A DNA stretch of 64,000 bases from Nocardioides sp. URHA0020 (GCF_000620705.1 NZ_KK211166.1:1-64000), one strand, 5' to 3'. Shown: positions 17,699-29,826, counted from the first letter of the stretch. The notes: generated from the letters alone by a model not told the origin. Numbers and translations are program-made.

Positions 17699-17711
17699 GG
17701 TACTGAGTACC
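17699..17711. promoter_or_regulatory. TetR-type operator palindrome
   Basis: GGTACT-G-AGTACC is a perfect inverted repeat with 6-bp arms, located in the 97-bp gap between the divergent acyl-CoA dehydrogenase and TetR starts, with related GATACC/ATACTC half-sites just downstream. It is probably the binding site of the adjacent TetR regulator. Confidence 0.6.
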
Positions 17712-17763
17712 ATACTCGCAGGACTTGATACCGGCCCCGGCCGGCCAGCAGAGAGAGGCGCCC

Positions 17764-18465
17764 ATGACCGTGACGACGCGCGACCGGCTGGTCGACGCCG
17801 CGATGGCGCTCTTCAGCGAGCGCGGCTTCGAGGCCACCAGCATCGAGGACGTGGTGGCGCGCGCGGGCACCGGCCGCACGACCTTCTTCCGCCACTTCCC
17901 CACCAAGGAGGACGTGGTGTTCCCCGATCACGACGGCCTCCTGCTCCAGGTCGACGCGCGACTCGCGACCGGCACCGCCGCGACCGCCTCGACCGCGCTG
18001 CGCGAGGCCGGCGGGCTGGTGCTCGAGCACTACCTGGCGGAGGGTGACACCGCCCGTCAGCGCTACCGCCTCACCCGCAGCGTGGCGCCGCTGCGGCAGC
18101 GTGAGCTGGCGAGCGTGCACCGCTACTTCCGGCTCTTCGCGGGCCACCTGCGCGGGTGGTACGGCGAGTCACCGGACGCCGTGCTGCGGGCCGAGCTCAC
18201 GGCCTCCGCGGTGATCACGGCGCACAACCACGTGCTCCGCGCCTGGCTGCACGGCGACGACGACGAGCCGCGCGCCCGGTTCGCCGCCGCCCTCGACCAG
18301 GCCCTGGGCACCGCCTCCCCCGGCGCGGCGGCGCCGCTCGCGGTCGTCGTACGCGGCGACGCCTCCGACGTCGACGCCGTCGTGGCGGAGGTACGCCGAG
18401 CCCTCCTGGGCGGACGGCAGAGCGGCGAAGGTTCTGCCCCGGCGACCGGCAGCGACTATCGTTGA
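17764..18465 (+). CDS. TetR/AcrR family transcriptional regulator
   Basis: A 233-residue repressor with an N-terminal HTH: RDRLVDAAMALFSERGFEATSIEDVVARAGTGRTTFFRHFPTKEDVV, the canonical TetR pattern, then an all-helical ligand domain. ATG 17764 has GAGAGAGG upstream. It is divergent from the acyl-CoA dehydrogenase gene over a palindrome and is probably responsive to an acyl-CoA or related ligand (inference from context). The stop lies 14 bases before the start of the next secreted protein gene. Confidence 0.93.
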   Translation: MTVTTRDRLVDAAMALFSERGFEATSIEDVVARAGTGRTTFFRHFPTKEDVVFPDHDGLLLQVDARLATGTAATASTALREAGGLVLEHYLAEGDTARQRYRLTRSVAPLRQRELASVHRYFRLFAGHLRGWYGESPDAVLRAELTASAVITAHNHVLRAWLHGDDDEPRARFAAALDQALGTASPGAAAPLAVVVRGDASDVDAVVAEVRRALLGGRQSGEGSAPATGSDYR

Positions 18466-18479
18466 GCACCAGGAGCCAC

Positions 18480-20333
18480 ATGGACCACTTGCGCCACCGC
18501 CTCAGCAGTGCGCACGGACGAAGGGGCGGTGCCATGGCGCCGGTCGGGACCCATCTGAGACGAGGCGTCGTCGCCACCCTCGGAGCACTGCTCGTGGGCA
18601 ACGCCCTCGCGGCTGCCACTGAGGCCGCGGAGCCACCCACCCCCAGCGCCTCGCCGGTGGCGTTCTACACCCCGGTCGACGGCGGTACGACGGCCGGCAA
18701 GGTCCACGTCGTGCTCGGGGCCGACCCGGGCGTGACGGCGGTCCAGCTGGCCGCCAGCACCAACAACGGCGCCAGTTGGCAGCCGATCGGCGGCCGATTG
18801 CTGCGCCGTACCGGCTCCACGGTGTTCGAGACGACCTGGCAGTCGGCCGGCAACGGACCGGTGCGCCTGCGGGCCACCGGCTACGACAGCGCCGGCGCAC
18901 CGGTCGGGGTGGACGCCGAGGAGTCGGTCACGCTGGCCGCGAGCGCCAGCCGCTTCGCGTTCACCAGCCCCGGCGCCCGGACCTCGCAGGTCGGCGTCTT
19001 CAAGCGCGCCGACGGCCGCTGGTTCGCCGCGGTCTCCGGCACCACGACCGGAGCCGTCGGGCCCGTCGCCGACGCACCGCTGCCGCCGACGGCGACCGCC
19101 ACCGCGGCGGCGTCCAGGCTGCGCAGCCCGAGCGGCGTCTACGACAGTGCGGCTCGGACGTTCACGGTCCCCGTCGAGCTGTCGGCGTACGCCGCCCAGT
19201 CGCCGGCGCCCAAGCGGGTGCCGGTCCGCCTGAGCGACGGCACCTCCACCGAGGCGGTCGACGCACCGACCTACCCCCAGACCATCAGCGCCGTGCGGTC
19301 CACCACCACCACGCTGCCGGGGACCCGCGCCGTCACGATCACGACGCGCGTGACCGACCAGTACGGCCAGCCGGTGGCCGGCGCACCGGTCCGGCTCGTC
19401 GGCTACTCCTCGGGAGCCGCTGCGGGCGTGCGCGCCACGACCGTCACCGCCGTGACCGACGTCCTCGGTCTCGTCGCCTTCCCCGGCCCGGGCACGACGA
19501 CGGGCTACCCCACCGGCTACTACACGGCGTACGTCGACCTCGACCTCGACCGCAGGCGCGACGCCGGGGAGCCGGGCTACCAGACCGTCGTGGGCACCGT
19601 GTCCTTCGCGGCACCCGGCCGGGCGTTCTACCACAACAACACCCCCATCGCCGGCGCCGGCGGCGTGGTCGCCGACTCGCTGCGCGGCACCCGCGACGCG
19701 GCCGCCCACGGCTACACGTGGATCGACCAGGACGGCCAGCTCTCCTACCGCTCGCACGCAGCGCTGCGCCGCGGATCGGCCCGGGTCTCGCGTCCTGCCG
19801 ACCTGAGCTGGGTCAACGCGCACGGCGCCCCCTTCAACCCGCGCTGGCTGCGGAAGGGCCGCTTCGAGACGCACTCCTGGTCGTCGATCCGCCGACACCG
19901 GGGCCTGCGCAACGCGGTGATGACCTTCAAGCAGAACGCCGTCTACGGCATCTCCGTCGAGTGGGAGGTCAAGGACATCCGGCCCTTCACCACGAAGGTC
20001 GCCCTCGACGCAGCCTTCACCAACCTGGCGGCCGCCGCGCAGCGCGCCTACGGGACCGGCTGGCAGTCCCGGGTCCAGGTGAAGATGCTGTCGAGCCTGT
20101 CCGGCGGACAGGCGCGCGCGCTCAAGGTGCTCAGGTCGGCCCGCGCTCACGGCTTCACCACGATCTACCTGGCTCGCGGCAACGCCGCTCGCGTGCAGAT
20201 CCCCGCCTCGGCGCACCGCTACGTCACCTACGTGCGCGGCGCCAGGTCCGGCCTCTATGCTCCGGTGCCGCCCGTCGGCCAGGACGCCCCCGTCGTCGTG
20301 ACCGGCCCGCCGCCGGTCACGAACCGTCCGTGA
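18480..20333 (+). CDS. large exported protein, Ig-like N-terminus and possible degenerate GDPD-like C-terminus
   Basis: A 617-residue protein from ATG 18480 (AGGAG five bases upstream). A signal peptide is visible (RRGVVATLGALLVGNALAAA). Residues about 55-160 look like an Ig-like beta domain (FYTPVDGGTTAGKVHVVLGA), and about 275-360 form a second one (VTDQYGQPVAGAPVRLVGYS). The C-terminal part (about 385-590) resembles a glycerophosphodiester phosphodiesterase barrel by spacing: DAAAHGYTWIDQDGQLSYRSHAALRRG and VEWEVKDIRP recall the ExD, HD and ExK strands. However, the HRG and HD catalytic histidines are not in place, so enzymatic activity is doubtful. This last assignment is inference. Surface adhesion or carbohydrate binding are alternatives. 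Confidence 0.6.
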   Translation: MDHLRHRLSSAHGRRGGAMAPVGTHLRRGVVATLGALLVGNALAAATEAAEPPTPSASPVAFYTPVDGGTTAGKVHVVLGADPGVTAVQLAASTNNGASWQPIGGRLLRRTGSTVFETTWQSAGNGPVRLRATGYDSAGAPVGVDAEESVTLAASASRFAFTSPGARTSQVGVFKRADGRWFAAVSGTTTGAVGPVADAPLPPTATATAAASRLRSPSGVYDSAARTFTVPVELSAYAAQSPAPKRVPVRLSDGTSTEAVDAPTYPQTISAVRSTTTTLPGTRAVTITTRVTDQYGQPVAGAPVRLVGYSSGAAAGVRATTVTAVTDVLGLVAFPGPGTTTGYPTGYYTAYVDLDLDRRRDAGEPGYQTVVGTVSFAAPGRAFYHNNTPIAGAGGVVADSLRGTRDAAAHGYTWIDQDGQLSYRSHAALRRGSARVSRPADLSWVNAHGAPFNPRWLRKGRFETHSWSSIRRHRGLRNAVMTFKQNAVYGISVEWEVKDIRPFTTKVALDAAFTNLAAAAQRAYGTGWQSRVQVKMLSSLSGGQARALKVLRSARAHGFTTIYLARGNAARVQIPASAHRYVTYVRGARSGLYAPVPPVGQDAPVVVTGPPPVTNRP

Positions 20334-20340
20334 GCACCTC

Positions 20341-20751
20341 GTGACCGGGTGGCAGGACCCGGAGTCCGTGAGACTCATGCTCGACGACTGCGAGACCTGG
20401 GCGGTCGTGGGCCTCTCGGGCAACCCGGCTCGTACGGCGTACTCGATCGCCGGCCTGCTCCAGCAGCGCGGCAAGCGGATCGTGCCGATCCACCCGTCGG
20501 CGCCGACCGTGCTCGGCCAGCAGGGCTACGCGACGCTCGCCGACGTGCCCTTCCCGATCGACGTCGTCGACGTCTTCCGGCGCTCCGCGGCGGCCGGCGC
20601 GTTCGCCGACCAGGCCGTCGCCGTCGGGGCGCGCGGCGTGTGGTTCCAGCTCGGCGTCATCGACGAGTCGGCGTTCGCGCGCACCGTCGCCGCAGGCGTG
20701 CCGATGGTGATGGACACCTGCCCGGCCATCGAGTGGCGGGCGCGGGGCTGA
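20341..20751 (+). CDS. CoA-binding domain protein (YccU type)
   Basis: A 136-residue single-domain protein starting at GTG eight bases after the previous stop. Residues 16-60 (TWAVVGLSGNPARTAYSIAGLLQQRGKRIVPIHP) give the Rossmann CoA-binding fold, with IDVVDVFRRS and GARGVWFQLGVIDE as later strands, and a C-terminal cysteine in MDTCPAIEW. It belongs to a conserved small family with unknown function. The ArfB gene starts one base after its stop, so they are co-translated. Confidence 0.9.
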   Translation: MTGWQDPESVRLMLDDCETWAVVGLSGNPARTAYSIAGLLQQRGKRIVPIHPSAPTVLGQQGYATLADVPFPIDVVDVFRRSAAAGAFADQAVAVGARGVWFQLGVIDESAFARTVAAGVPMVMDTCPAIEWRARG

Positions 20752-20752
20752 C

Positions 20753-21184
20753 GTGGACGACCTCCGGGTGCCGGCCGGACCCGGGATCCCCGACGGCCTG
20801 GTGATCCCGGCCGGTGAGCTCGTCGAGCGGTTCAGCCGCTCCCCCGGGCCGGGCGGACAGTCCGTCAACACCACCGACAGCCGGGTGGAGCTGGAGTACG
20901 ACGTCGCCGGGTCCGCGGCGCTCACCGACACCCAGCGCGAGCGGCTGCTGCGGCGCCTGCCGACCTCCGTCGTCCGGGTGGTGGCGTCCGAGCACCGCTC
21001 GCAGCACCGCAACCGCGTCGCCGCACGCGAGCGGCTCGCCGAGCTGCTGCGCGAGTCCCTCGCACCGCCGCCGCCGCAGCGCCGTGCGACCAAGCCCACC
21101 CGCGGCTCCAAGGAGCGGCGGCTCGACGCCAAGAAGCAGCGTGGTCGGACCAAGTCGCTGCGCGGGCGCGTCGAGGACTCGTGA
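20753..21184 (+). CDS. arfB: alternative ribosome-rescue factor, peptidyl-tRNA hydrolase ArfB
   Basis: A 143-residue protein with the GGQ release motif in FSRSPGPGGQSVNTTDSRVEL (about 27-47) and a basic C-terminal tail (KPTRGSKERRLDAKKQRGRTKSLRGR) that in ArfB enters the mRNA channel of stalled ribosomes. It hydrolyses peptidyl-tRNA on non-stop complexes. It starts with GTG one base after the CoA-binding protein stop. Length and domain order match ArfB rather than RF1/RF2, which are more than 350 residues. Confidence is high. Confidence 0.94.
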   Translation: MDDLRVPAGPGIPDGLVIPAGELVERFSRSPGPGGQSVNTTDSRVELEYDVAGSAALTDTQRERLLRRLPTSVVRVVASEHRSQHRNRVAARERLAELLRESLAPPPPQRRATKPTRGSKERRLDAKKQRGRTKSLRGRVEDS

Positions 21185-21196
21185 GCCCGGCCCGAC

Positions 21197-21808
21197 CTAG
21201 CGGGTCTCGACCGCCAGCCGCGCGCTCAGCGCGACGAACGACGCCGCGAACGCCCGACGGATCCGACGCACCAGCCGCGGCCGGGTCAGCACCCGGTCGC
21301 GCAGGGCGGCGGCGCCCACGCCGTACGCCGCGAACACGACGAAGGTCATCGCCATGAAGACCCCGCTGAGCAGCAGCATGTGGACCAGCTGGTGGGCGGA
21401 GCCCGCGGGGACGAACTGCGGCAGGAACGCGAAGAAGAAGATGGTCAGCTTGGGGTTGAGCAGGTTGAGCGTGATGCCCGAGGCGATCACCTGACGACGT
21501 GACGCCGGGCCGCCGTCGGCGTCGACCGTCAGCGCACCGGTGTCGCGCCAGGTCGACCAGGCCATCCAGAGCAGGTAGGCGACCCCGAGGTACTTGATGG
21601 TCTCGAAGGCCACGCCGCTGGCGTGCAGCACGGCAGCCAGGCCCGTGACCGCGGCCAGCAGGTGCGGGAGGGTGCCGAGCGTGCAGGCGAACGCGGCGAG
21701 CACGCTGGCCCGGGTGCCGCGGGCGAGCCCGGTCGCGATCGTGTAGAGCGCGCCGGTGCCGGGCGTCGCGACGATGACCAGTGCCGTCACCAGGAACGCC
21801 AGGCTCAT
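21197..21808 (-). CDS. LysE family translocator
   Basis: A 203-residue membrane protein with about six hydrophobic segments. The N-terminus FLVTALVIVATPGTGALYTIATGLARG holds the family PGP-like motif (TPGTG), and LNLLNPKLTIFFFAFLPQFV is the conserved loop of LysE/RhtB exporters. It probably exports an amino acid such as homoserine, threonine or a similar compound; the substrate is not readable. It ends 12 bases from the convergent arfB stop. Confidence 0.92.
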   Translation of the reverse strand: MSLAFLVTALVIVATPGTGALYTIATGLARGTRASVLAAFACTLGTLPHLLAAVTGLAAVLHASGVAFETIKYLGVAYLLWMAWSTWRDTGALTVDADGGPASRRQVIASGITLNLLNPKLTIFFFAFLPQFVPAGSAHQLVHMLLLSGVFMAMTFVVFAAYGVGAAALRDRVLTRPRLVRRIRRAFAASFVALSARLAVETR

Positions 21809-21817
21809 GGAGCGACC

Positions 21818-22660
21818 TTACCGCGGTGCGGACCGTCCGGACCGGGCCCGGAGCAGGTGCGCTCCGCCGGTCTCCGTGCCGCCCGGACGACCGAGGAAGC
21901 GCTCGCGGATCTGCGGGCGGTCCAGGTCCTCGACCTCGCCGAAGCCCAGGTCGTCGAGGAGCCGGTGCAGGGCCCCGGTGTCGAGCCCGGCGGTCAGCGG
22001 CTCGCCCACGGCGGCGACGCGCGCGAGCAGGTCGGCCCGGTCTCCCTGCGCCGTGGCGAGGAGGTCGTGCACCGGGTTGGTGTAGTCGAGGACGACCTCG
22101 CCGCCGGGCACCGACGCGATCGCGCGCAGCGTGACCGTGACCGCGTCCAGGGTCAGGTAGGGCACCACCCCGAGCCACAGGAAGAACGCCGGCTCGCCCG
22201 CGTCCAGACCGGCCTCGACCAGGCGCGACGTCAGGTCGTCGGTCTCGAAGTCGACGCCGACGTAGGTGACGGTGTCGGGCACCGCGATGCCCGCCGCCGC
22301 GAGCCGCTCGCGCTTCCACGCGCCGGTGGCCGGGTGGTCGACCTCGAAGACCCGGGTGCCGGCGTACGGGTTGCGGTAGGCAAAGGTGTCCAGCCCGGCG
22401 CCGAGCACGACGACCTGCCGGGTTCCGTGCTTGACGGCGGCCGCCAGCGCGTCCTCGGCGAAGCGGTGCCGGGCGGCGATGAAGACGCGGAGCCGCGCGC
22501 GGTCCGTGGCCTCCGGCTCGGCGAGCACCGCCTCGCGGTCGACGCCCAGGATCTGCCAGGCGAGCGGGTCGGCGAAGATAGCCCCGCCGTCGAGGTCCTG
22601 GTGCACGGCGCGGTAGACCGCGGCCCCGAAGGCGGTCCGGCTCGGCTCACCCTCGCGCAC
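21818..22660 (-). CDS. class I SAM-dependent methyltransferase (PPM1/LCM family)
   Basis: A 280-residue protein. The motif I region is VVVLGAGLDTFAYRNPY, followed by TRVFEVDHPATGAWKRERL and the FFLWLGVVPYLT segment, which together mark the leucine carboxyl methyltransferase-like (TIGR00027/PPM1) family common in actinobacteria, usually acting on small molecules or unknown substrates. GTG 22660 overlaps the stop of the upstream amidotransferase-like gene by 14 bases, so I chose it over the longer frame. It is the third gene of the metG unit. The LysE gene upstream of it on the map follows nine bases beyond its stop. Confidence 0.87.
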   Translation of the reverse strand: MREGEPSRTAFGAAVYRAVHQDLDGGAIFADPLAWQILGVDREAVLAEPEATDRARLRVFIAARHRFAEDALAAAVKHGTRQVVVLGAGLDTFAYRNPYAGTRVFEVDHPATGAWKRERLAAAGIAVPDTVTYVGVDFETDDLTSRLVEAGLDAGEPAFFLWLGVVPYLTLDAVTVTLRAIASVPGGEVVLDYTNPVHDLLATAQGDRADLLARVAAVGEPLTAGLDTGALHRLLDDLGFGEVEDLDRPQIRERFLGRPGGTETGGAHLLRARSGRSAPR

Positions 22661-23330
22661 GGGCAGCGCTCTCCCGCACCGCAGCCGCGAAGGCGCGCAC
22701 CAACGGGTGCACCGGAGCACCGGCCAGGGCCCCGATGTGCGGCTGGAACATGCTGGCGACGTAGAAGGGGTGGTCCGGGAACTCGAGCACCTCGGCCCCC
22801 GCGTCGTCCGCCGTCGCACCGACGACGACGCCCGCGGCGACCAGCCTCCCCACGACCTCGGCGGTGGGGGCGTAGTTGCAGAAGTGCATCCCGGCGAAGG
22901 GCTCGGGGACCCAGCCGGCGAAGCGGCTCCCCGGCACGGGCGTCACGAGGCACTCCTCGCCGTACAGGCTGCACGCCAGCGCACCGACGACGTTGTCGTC
23001 GGCCTCTCCGTCGGACTCCGCGTGGGTCGCCCGCTCACCGAGCACCGAGCGCACGAACTCGATCACGGCGTACTGCATCCCGCCGCACGACCCGAGGAAC
23101 GCGATGCCGCGCTCGCGCACGACCGACAGGGCGCGCAGCACCGCATCGTCGTCGGCGTACGGCGAGCCGGGCACCAGCCAGACGCCGTCGTACCGGCTGA
23201 TGCCGAACGCGGAGTCGCTCGGCACCCAGGTCGTCTCGACGCCGAGCTCCGCCAGCTGGGGCCGCAGGGCGTTGAGCTCCCGGTGGCTGCGATGACCTCG
23301 GTCCTCGCCGAGCAGCGCGACGGTGCTCAC
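22647..23330 (-). CDS. CTP-synthase C-terminal-like glutamine amidotransferase-family protein
   Basis: A 227-residue class I amidotransferase-like protein with a nucleophile elbow [15 protein letters not shown] (Cys conserved). It matches the family called CTP synthase C-terminal region-related protein. At the position where CTP synthase has FHPE (catalytic His and Glu), this protein has MFQPHIG, so Gln replaces His and His replaces Glu. The ammonia-producing activity is therefore uncertain. GTG 23330 overlaps the metG stop as GTGA, indicating translational coupling. The methyltransferase gene overlaps its end. Confidence 0.82.
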   Translation of the reverse strand: MSTVALLGEDRGHRSHRELNALRPQLAELGVETTWVPSDSAFGISRYDGVWLVPGSPYADDDAVLRALSVVRERGIAFLGSCGGMQYAVIEFVRSVLGERATHAESDGEADDNVVGALACSLYGEECLVTPVPGSRFAGWVPEPFAGMHFCNYAPTAEVVGRLVAAGVVVGATADDAGAEVLEFPDHPFYVASMFQPHIGALAGAPVHPLVRAFAAAVRESAARARG

Positions 23331-25141
23331 TCGCCGGCCAGCCGAGCGATCTCCTCGTCCACGACCAGCGGGTCGAGCTTGGTGAAGATCGGGGTCGGCT
23401 TGCCGATGGGCGTGCCGGCCACGAGCGGCTTGCGCTCCCAGGCGGGGACGGCGGTGTAGTCGCCGGTGATGATCGGGTACGGCGCGCCGCCGTCCAGGTC
23501 GTCGACCTCCTCGATGCGGGGCATCGGGGCGATGTCGCCGGCGCCGCCGAGCGCCCGGTCGACCTCGTTGGCCGCGAACGGCAGGAACGGGCTGAGGACC
23601 AGGTTGAGGTCGGCCACGCACTGCGCCATCACGGACAGGATGGTGCCGAGCCGCTCCCGGTCCGCGGGGTCCTTGGCGAGCTTCCACGGCTCGGAGTCCG
23701 AGACGTACTTGTTGACCTCGGCCACCGTGCGCATCGCCTCGCCGATCGCCTGCTTCTGCCGGTGCCGGGAGATCAGGTCGCCGACCACCGCGAAGCTCGC
23801 GTCGACGGTGTCGAGGATCGTCCGGTCCTCGGCGCTGAGCTCGCCGGCCTGCGGGATCTCACCGAAGTTCTTGGAGATCAGCGTCGCGGTGCGGTTGACC
23901 AGGTTGCCCCACCCGGCCACCAGCTCGTCGTTGGTACGGCGGACGAACTCCGCCCAGGTGAAGTCCGAGTCCTGGGCCTCCGGGCCGGCCGCCGCGACGA
24001 AGTAGCGGAAGGCGTCGGGCTGGTAGCGGCTGAGCAGGTCGCGCACGTAGATCACGACCCGCTTGGAGGAGGAGAACTTCTTGCCCTCCATCGTCAGGAA
24101 CTCGCTCGACACGACCTCGGTCGGCAGGTTGAGCTCGCCGTACTCGCGCGGCTTGCCGCCCTTGTCGCCCTTGCCGGAGTAGGCCAGCAGCTCGGCGGGC
24201 CAGATCTGGCTGTGGAAGGTGATGTTGTCCTTGCCCATGAAGTAGTAGGACAGGGCCTCGGGGTCGTTCCACCACTGGCGCCAGGCGTCCCTGTCCCCCG
24301 CCCCGGACTCGGCGGAGCGGCGCGCCCACTCGATCGAGGCGGACAGGTAGCCGACGACGGCGTCGAACCAGACGTAGAGCTTCTTCGTGGGGTTCTCGCG
24401 CCACCCGTCGAGAGGTACGGCGATGCCCCAGTCGATGTCGCGGGTCATCGCCCGCGGGCGGATCTCCTTGAGGATGTTCTGGCTGAAGCGGATCACGTTC
24501 GGCCGCCACGTCTCCGAGGCGGCCCGCTCGTCGAGCCACTCCCCCAGCGCCTCGGCCAGGGCCGGCAGGTCCAGGAAGAAGTGCTGGGTCTCGATGAACT
24601 CCGGGGTCTCGCCGTTGATCTTCGACCGCGGGTTGATCAGGTCGTGCGGGTCCAGCTGGTTGCCGCAGTTGTCGCACTGGTCGCCGCGCGCGCCGTCGTA
24701 CCCGCAGATGGGGCACTCACCCTCGATGTAGCGGTCCGGCAGGGTGCGGCCGGTCGAGGGCGAGATCGCGCCGTACGTCGTCTGCTCGACGAAGTAGCCG
24801 TTCTCGTAGACGCCGAGGAAGAGCTCCTGCACGACGGCGTGGTGGTTGCGCGTCGTCGTGCGCGTGTAGAGGTCGTACGTCAGCCCCAGGGACGCCAGGT
24901 CCTCGGCGATGATCCGGTGGTTCTGGTCGGCCAGCTCCTGGGGGGTGACCCCGGCCTCGTCGGCGGCGATCAGGATCGGGGTGCCGTGCTCGTCGGAGCC
25001 GGAGACCATGAGCACGTCGTGGCCCGCCATCCGCATGTACCGACTGAAGACGTCGGAGGGCACGCCAAAACCGGCGACGTGGCCGATGTGGCGCGGGCCG
25101 TTTGCGTACGGCCAGGCGACGGCGGACAGGACTTTGCTCAT
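23327..25141 (-). CDS. metG: methionine-tRNA ligase
   Basis: A 604-residue class I aminoacyl-tRNA synthetase charging tRNA-Met. The HIGH motif is [16 protein letters not shown] (about 16-31); the second signature is [12 protein letters not shown] in place of KMSKS. The zinc knuckle [20 protein letters not shown] is present with its four cysteines. An anticodon-binding helical domain follows and there is no C-terminal EMAP-like extension. It is the first gene of a unit with the amidotransferase-like and methyltransferase genes. Confidence is very high. Confidence 0.97.
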   Translation of the reverse strand: MSKVLSAVAWPYANGPRHIGHVAGFGVPSDVFSRYMRMAGHDVLMVSGSDEHGTPILIAADEAGVTPQELADQNHRIIAEDLASLGLTYDLYTRTTTRNHHAVVQELFLGVYENGYFVEQTTYGAISPSTGRTLPDRYIEGECPICGYDGARGDQCDNCGNQLDPHDLINPRSKINGETPEFIETQHFFLDLPALAEALGEWLDERAASETWRPNVIRFSQNILKEIRPRAMTRDIDWGIAVPLDGWRENPTKKLYVWFDAVVGYLSASIEWARRSAESGAGDRDAWRQWWNDPEALSYYFMGKDNITFHSQIWPAELLAYSGKGDKGGKPREYGELNLPTEVVSSEFLTMEGKKFSSSKRVVIYVRDLLSRYQPDAFRYFVAAAGPEAQDSDFTWAEFVRRTNDELVAGWGNLVNRTATLISKNFGEIPQAGELSAEDRTILDTVDASFAVVGDLISRHRQKQAIGEAMRTVAEVNKYVSDSEPWKLAKDPADRERLGTILSVMAQCVADLNLVLSPFLPFAANEVDRALGGAGDIAPMPRIEEVDDLDGGAPYPIITGDYTAVPAWERKPLVAGTPIGKPTPIFTKLDPLVVDEEIARLAGE

Positions 25142-25199
25142 GGCAGGAGTCTAGGGATCGACCGCCACGTCATTTCTACCGGCGTCGCTCGCCCCGGGG

Positions 25200-25814
25200 T
25201 CAGCTGAAGTCGAGGTCCTCGGTCCGGCTGCGCTTGAGCTCGTAGAAGTGCTCGAAGGCCGACAGCGTCACGAACGCGTCCCACATCTGGCCGGCGTCCT
25301 CGCCCTTCGGAGCCTTGCTGATGACCGGCCCGAAGAAGGCGTGCCCGTTGAAGGCGATCGTCGGCGTGCCGACCTCGTTGCCGACCTGGTCCATGCCCCG
25401 GCGGTGCGAGTCGCGGATCGCGTCGTCGTACGACGAGTCGTCCATCGCGTCGGCGAGGGCCAGGTCGAGACCTGCCTCCTCGAGCGCCGACTCGATCATC
25501 GCGCGGTCCTTGTCCTGCTTCTGGACGTGGATCCGGGTGCCCAGCGCCGTGTACAGCGGGAGCAGCGCCTCCTGCCCGTACTTCTGCTTGGCGGCCTGCA
25601 CCACGCGCACCGGCTGCCAGGCGGTCTTGAGGAACTCGCGGTACTCGTCGGGGATGTCCTTGTCCTCGTTGAGGAACGCGAGGCTCATGATGTGCCAGGT
25701 CACCTCGATGTCGCGGACCTTCTCGACCTCGAGGATCCAGCGCGAGGTGATCCAGGCGAAGGGACAGGCGGGGTCGAACCAGAAGTCGGCGTTGGTCTTC
25801 GGCGCAGTGGTCAT
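25200..25814 (-). CDS. DsbA family protein, mycothiol-dependent nitroreductase Rv2466c-like
   Basis: A 204-residue thioredoxin-fold protein: DFWFDPACPFAWITSRWI (about 10-27) is the active-site region, and GTPTIAFNGHAFFGPV is the cis-proline loop. The Rv2466c group acts with mycothiol in actinobacteria. The resolving cysteine position is Ala here (CPFA rather than CxxC), so a monothiol mechanism is expected. ATG 25814 is chosen over the long upstream frame, which is a shadow of chrA. It follows chrA on the minus strand, 38 bp away. Confidence 0.85.
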   Translation of the reverse strand: MTTAPKTNADFWFDPACPFAWITSRWILEVEKVRDIEVTWHIMSLAFLNEDKDIPDEYREFLKTAWQPVRVVQAAKQKYGQEALLPLYTALGTRIHVQKQDKDRAMIESALEEAGLDLALADAMDDSSYDDAIRDSHRRGMDQVGNEVGTPTIAFNGHAFFGPVISKAPKGEDAGQMWDAFVTLSAFEHFYELKRSRTEDLDFS

Positions 25815-25852
25815 ACCTGGTGCAAACCCCTGGGCCGGTCGACTATTCCCGA

Positions 25853-27208
25853 TCAGCCCAGCAGCGACAGGCCGAGGCCGGCGAGCGCGCAGACACCCAG
25901 GGTGCGCAGCACCGACCAGCGCAGCGGGAAGACCATCACCAGGGCGACCGGGATGAGCACGAAGGACTCCCACACGTAGGAGTCCCACACGGGCACCAGC
26001 AGCCCGAGGTGCTGCCGGCCGAGCCGACGGACCTCCGCGAAGAGGGTGTGCAGGGCGAAGTAGAGCGCGAGGTTGGCGATCACGCCGACGACCGCGGCCG
26101 TCACCCCCGTCAGCGCGGCCGACAGTGCGGCGTTGCCGCGGAGGCGCTCGACGTACGGCGCACCGAGGAAGATGAAGAGGAAGCTCGGCACGAAGGTCAC
26201 CCAGACCACGATCACCGACGCCAGCACGCCCGCCATCCACGGGTCGAGGCTGCCGGGGTCGCGGTAGGCACCGAGGAACGCCACGAACTGCACGACCATG
26301 ATCAGCGGGCCGGGCGTCGACTCCGCGAGGGCCAGCCCCTTGGTCATCTCGCCGGCCGTCAGCCAGCCGAACGTGCCGACCGCGGCCTGGGCGACGTACG
26401 CGAGCACGGCGTACGCGCCGCCGAAGGTCACCAGCGCCATCCCGCCGAAGAAGACGCCCTGGTCGACGAAGACCGACGGTTCGCTGTCCGCGACGACCCA
26501 CGCGATCGCCACCGGCGCCACCCACAGCACCAGGCCGACCGTCAGGATCACCAGGTTGCGGCGGGCCGACGGACGCACGCGGTGCAGCCCCTCGTCGGCC
26601 ACCAGGGGCGCGTCGCCGCCGTCCGCGTCGAGCCCGGTGCCCGCCACCATGACGTCGGGGCGCAGCCGGCCGACCAGCCAGCCGACCGCCCCGGCGCCGA
26701 TCACCACCAGCGGGAACGGCAGCGCCAGCACGGCCAGGGCGAGGAACGCCGCGACCGCGATCGCCACGAGGGCCGGATGGCCGAGCGCGCGACCGCCGAT
26801 CCGGAAGACCGCCTGGACGACCACGGCGACGACGGCGGGAGCGAGCCCGACGAAGAGGCCGGTCACCAGCACGTTGTCGCCGTGCGCGACGTACACCGCC
26901 GAGAGCACCAGGAGCGCGACGAAGCCGGGGAGCACGAAGAGCACGCCGGCGATCAGCCCGCCGGCCCATCCGTTGAGCAGCCACCCCGTGTAGACGGCCA
27001 GCTGCTGCGCCTCGGGACCGGGCAGCAGCATGCAGTAGCTGAGCGCGTGCAGGAAGCGACGCTCGCCGATCCACCGGCGCTCGTCGACCAGCTCGCGCTG
27101 CATCACGGCGATCTGGCCGGCCGGCCCACCGAAGGTCTGGAGCGAGATCAGGAACCACGCCTTCGTCGCCGTCCGCAGCGGGACGAGATGGCGTCCGGGA
27201 TCGCTCAC
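25853..27208 (-). CDS. chrA: chromate efflux transporter, full-length two-domain ChrA
   Basis: A 451-residue transporter with two homologous halves, as expected for long-chain CHR proteins that export chromate. The N-terminal half holds SLQTFGGPAGQIAVMQRELVDERRW and CMLLPGPEAQQLAVYTGWL, the conserved family segments; the second half repeats the idea with VTFGGAYAVLAYVAQAAV and LAESTPGPLIMVVQFVAFLGAY. It starts at GTG 27208 with a short cytoplasmic lead. It is divergent from pepN by 62 bp, with no recognisable ChrB regulator nearby. Confidence 0.93.
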   Translation of the reverse strand: MSDPGRHLVPLRTATKAWFLISLQTFGGPAGQIAVMQRELVDERRWIGERRFLHALSYCMLLPGPEAQQLAVYTGWLLNGWAGGLIAGVLFVLPGFVALLVLSAVYVAHGDNVLVTGLFVGLAPAVVAVVVQAVFRIGGRALGHPALVAIAVAAFLALAVLALPFPLVVIGAGAVGWLVGRLRPDVMVAGTGLDADGGDAPLVADEGLHRVRPSARRNLVILTVGLVLWVAPVAIAWVVADSEPSVFVDQGVFFGGMALVTFGGAYAVLAYVAQAAVGTFGWLTAGEMTKGLALAESTPGPLIMVVQFVAFLGAYRDPGSLDPWMAGVLASVIVVWVTFVPSFLFIFLGAPYVERLRGNAALSAALTGVTAAVVGVIANLALYFALHTLFAEVRRLGRQHLGLLVPVWDSYVWESFVLIPVALVMVFPLRWSVLRTLGVCALAGLGLSLLG

Positions 27209-27270
27209 GCGCTCATGATGCCCGCCATCTCCTTTTCGTCCGCCGCTGCCCGGGTGGCAGGATGCTTCGC

Positions 27271-29826
<2,556 letters not shown>

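Noticed and set aside
17725..17763. Upstream TetR start at 17725
   Set aside because: ATG 17764 has a Shine-Dalgarno and fits the family; the longer form adds an unlike lead and runs into the operator side.
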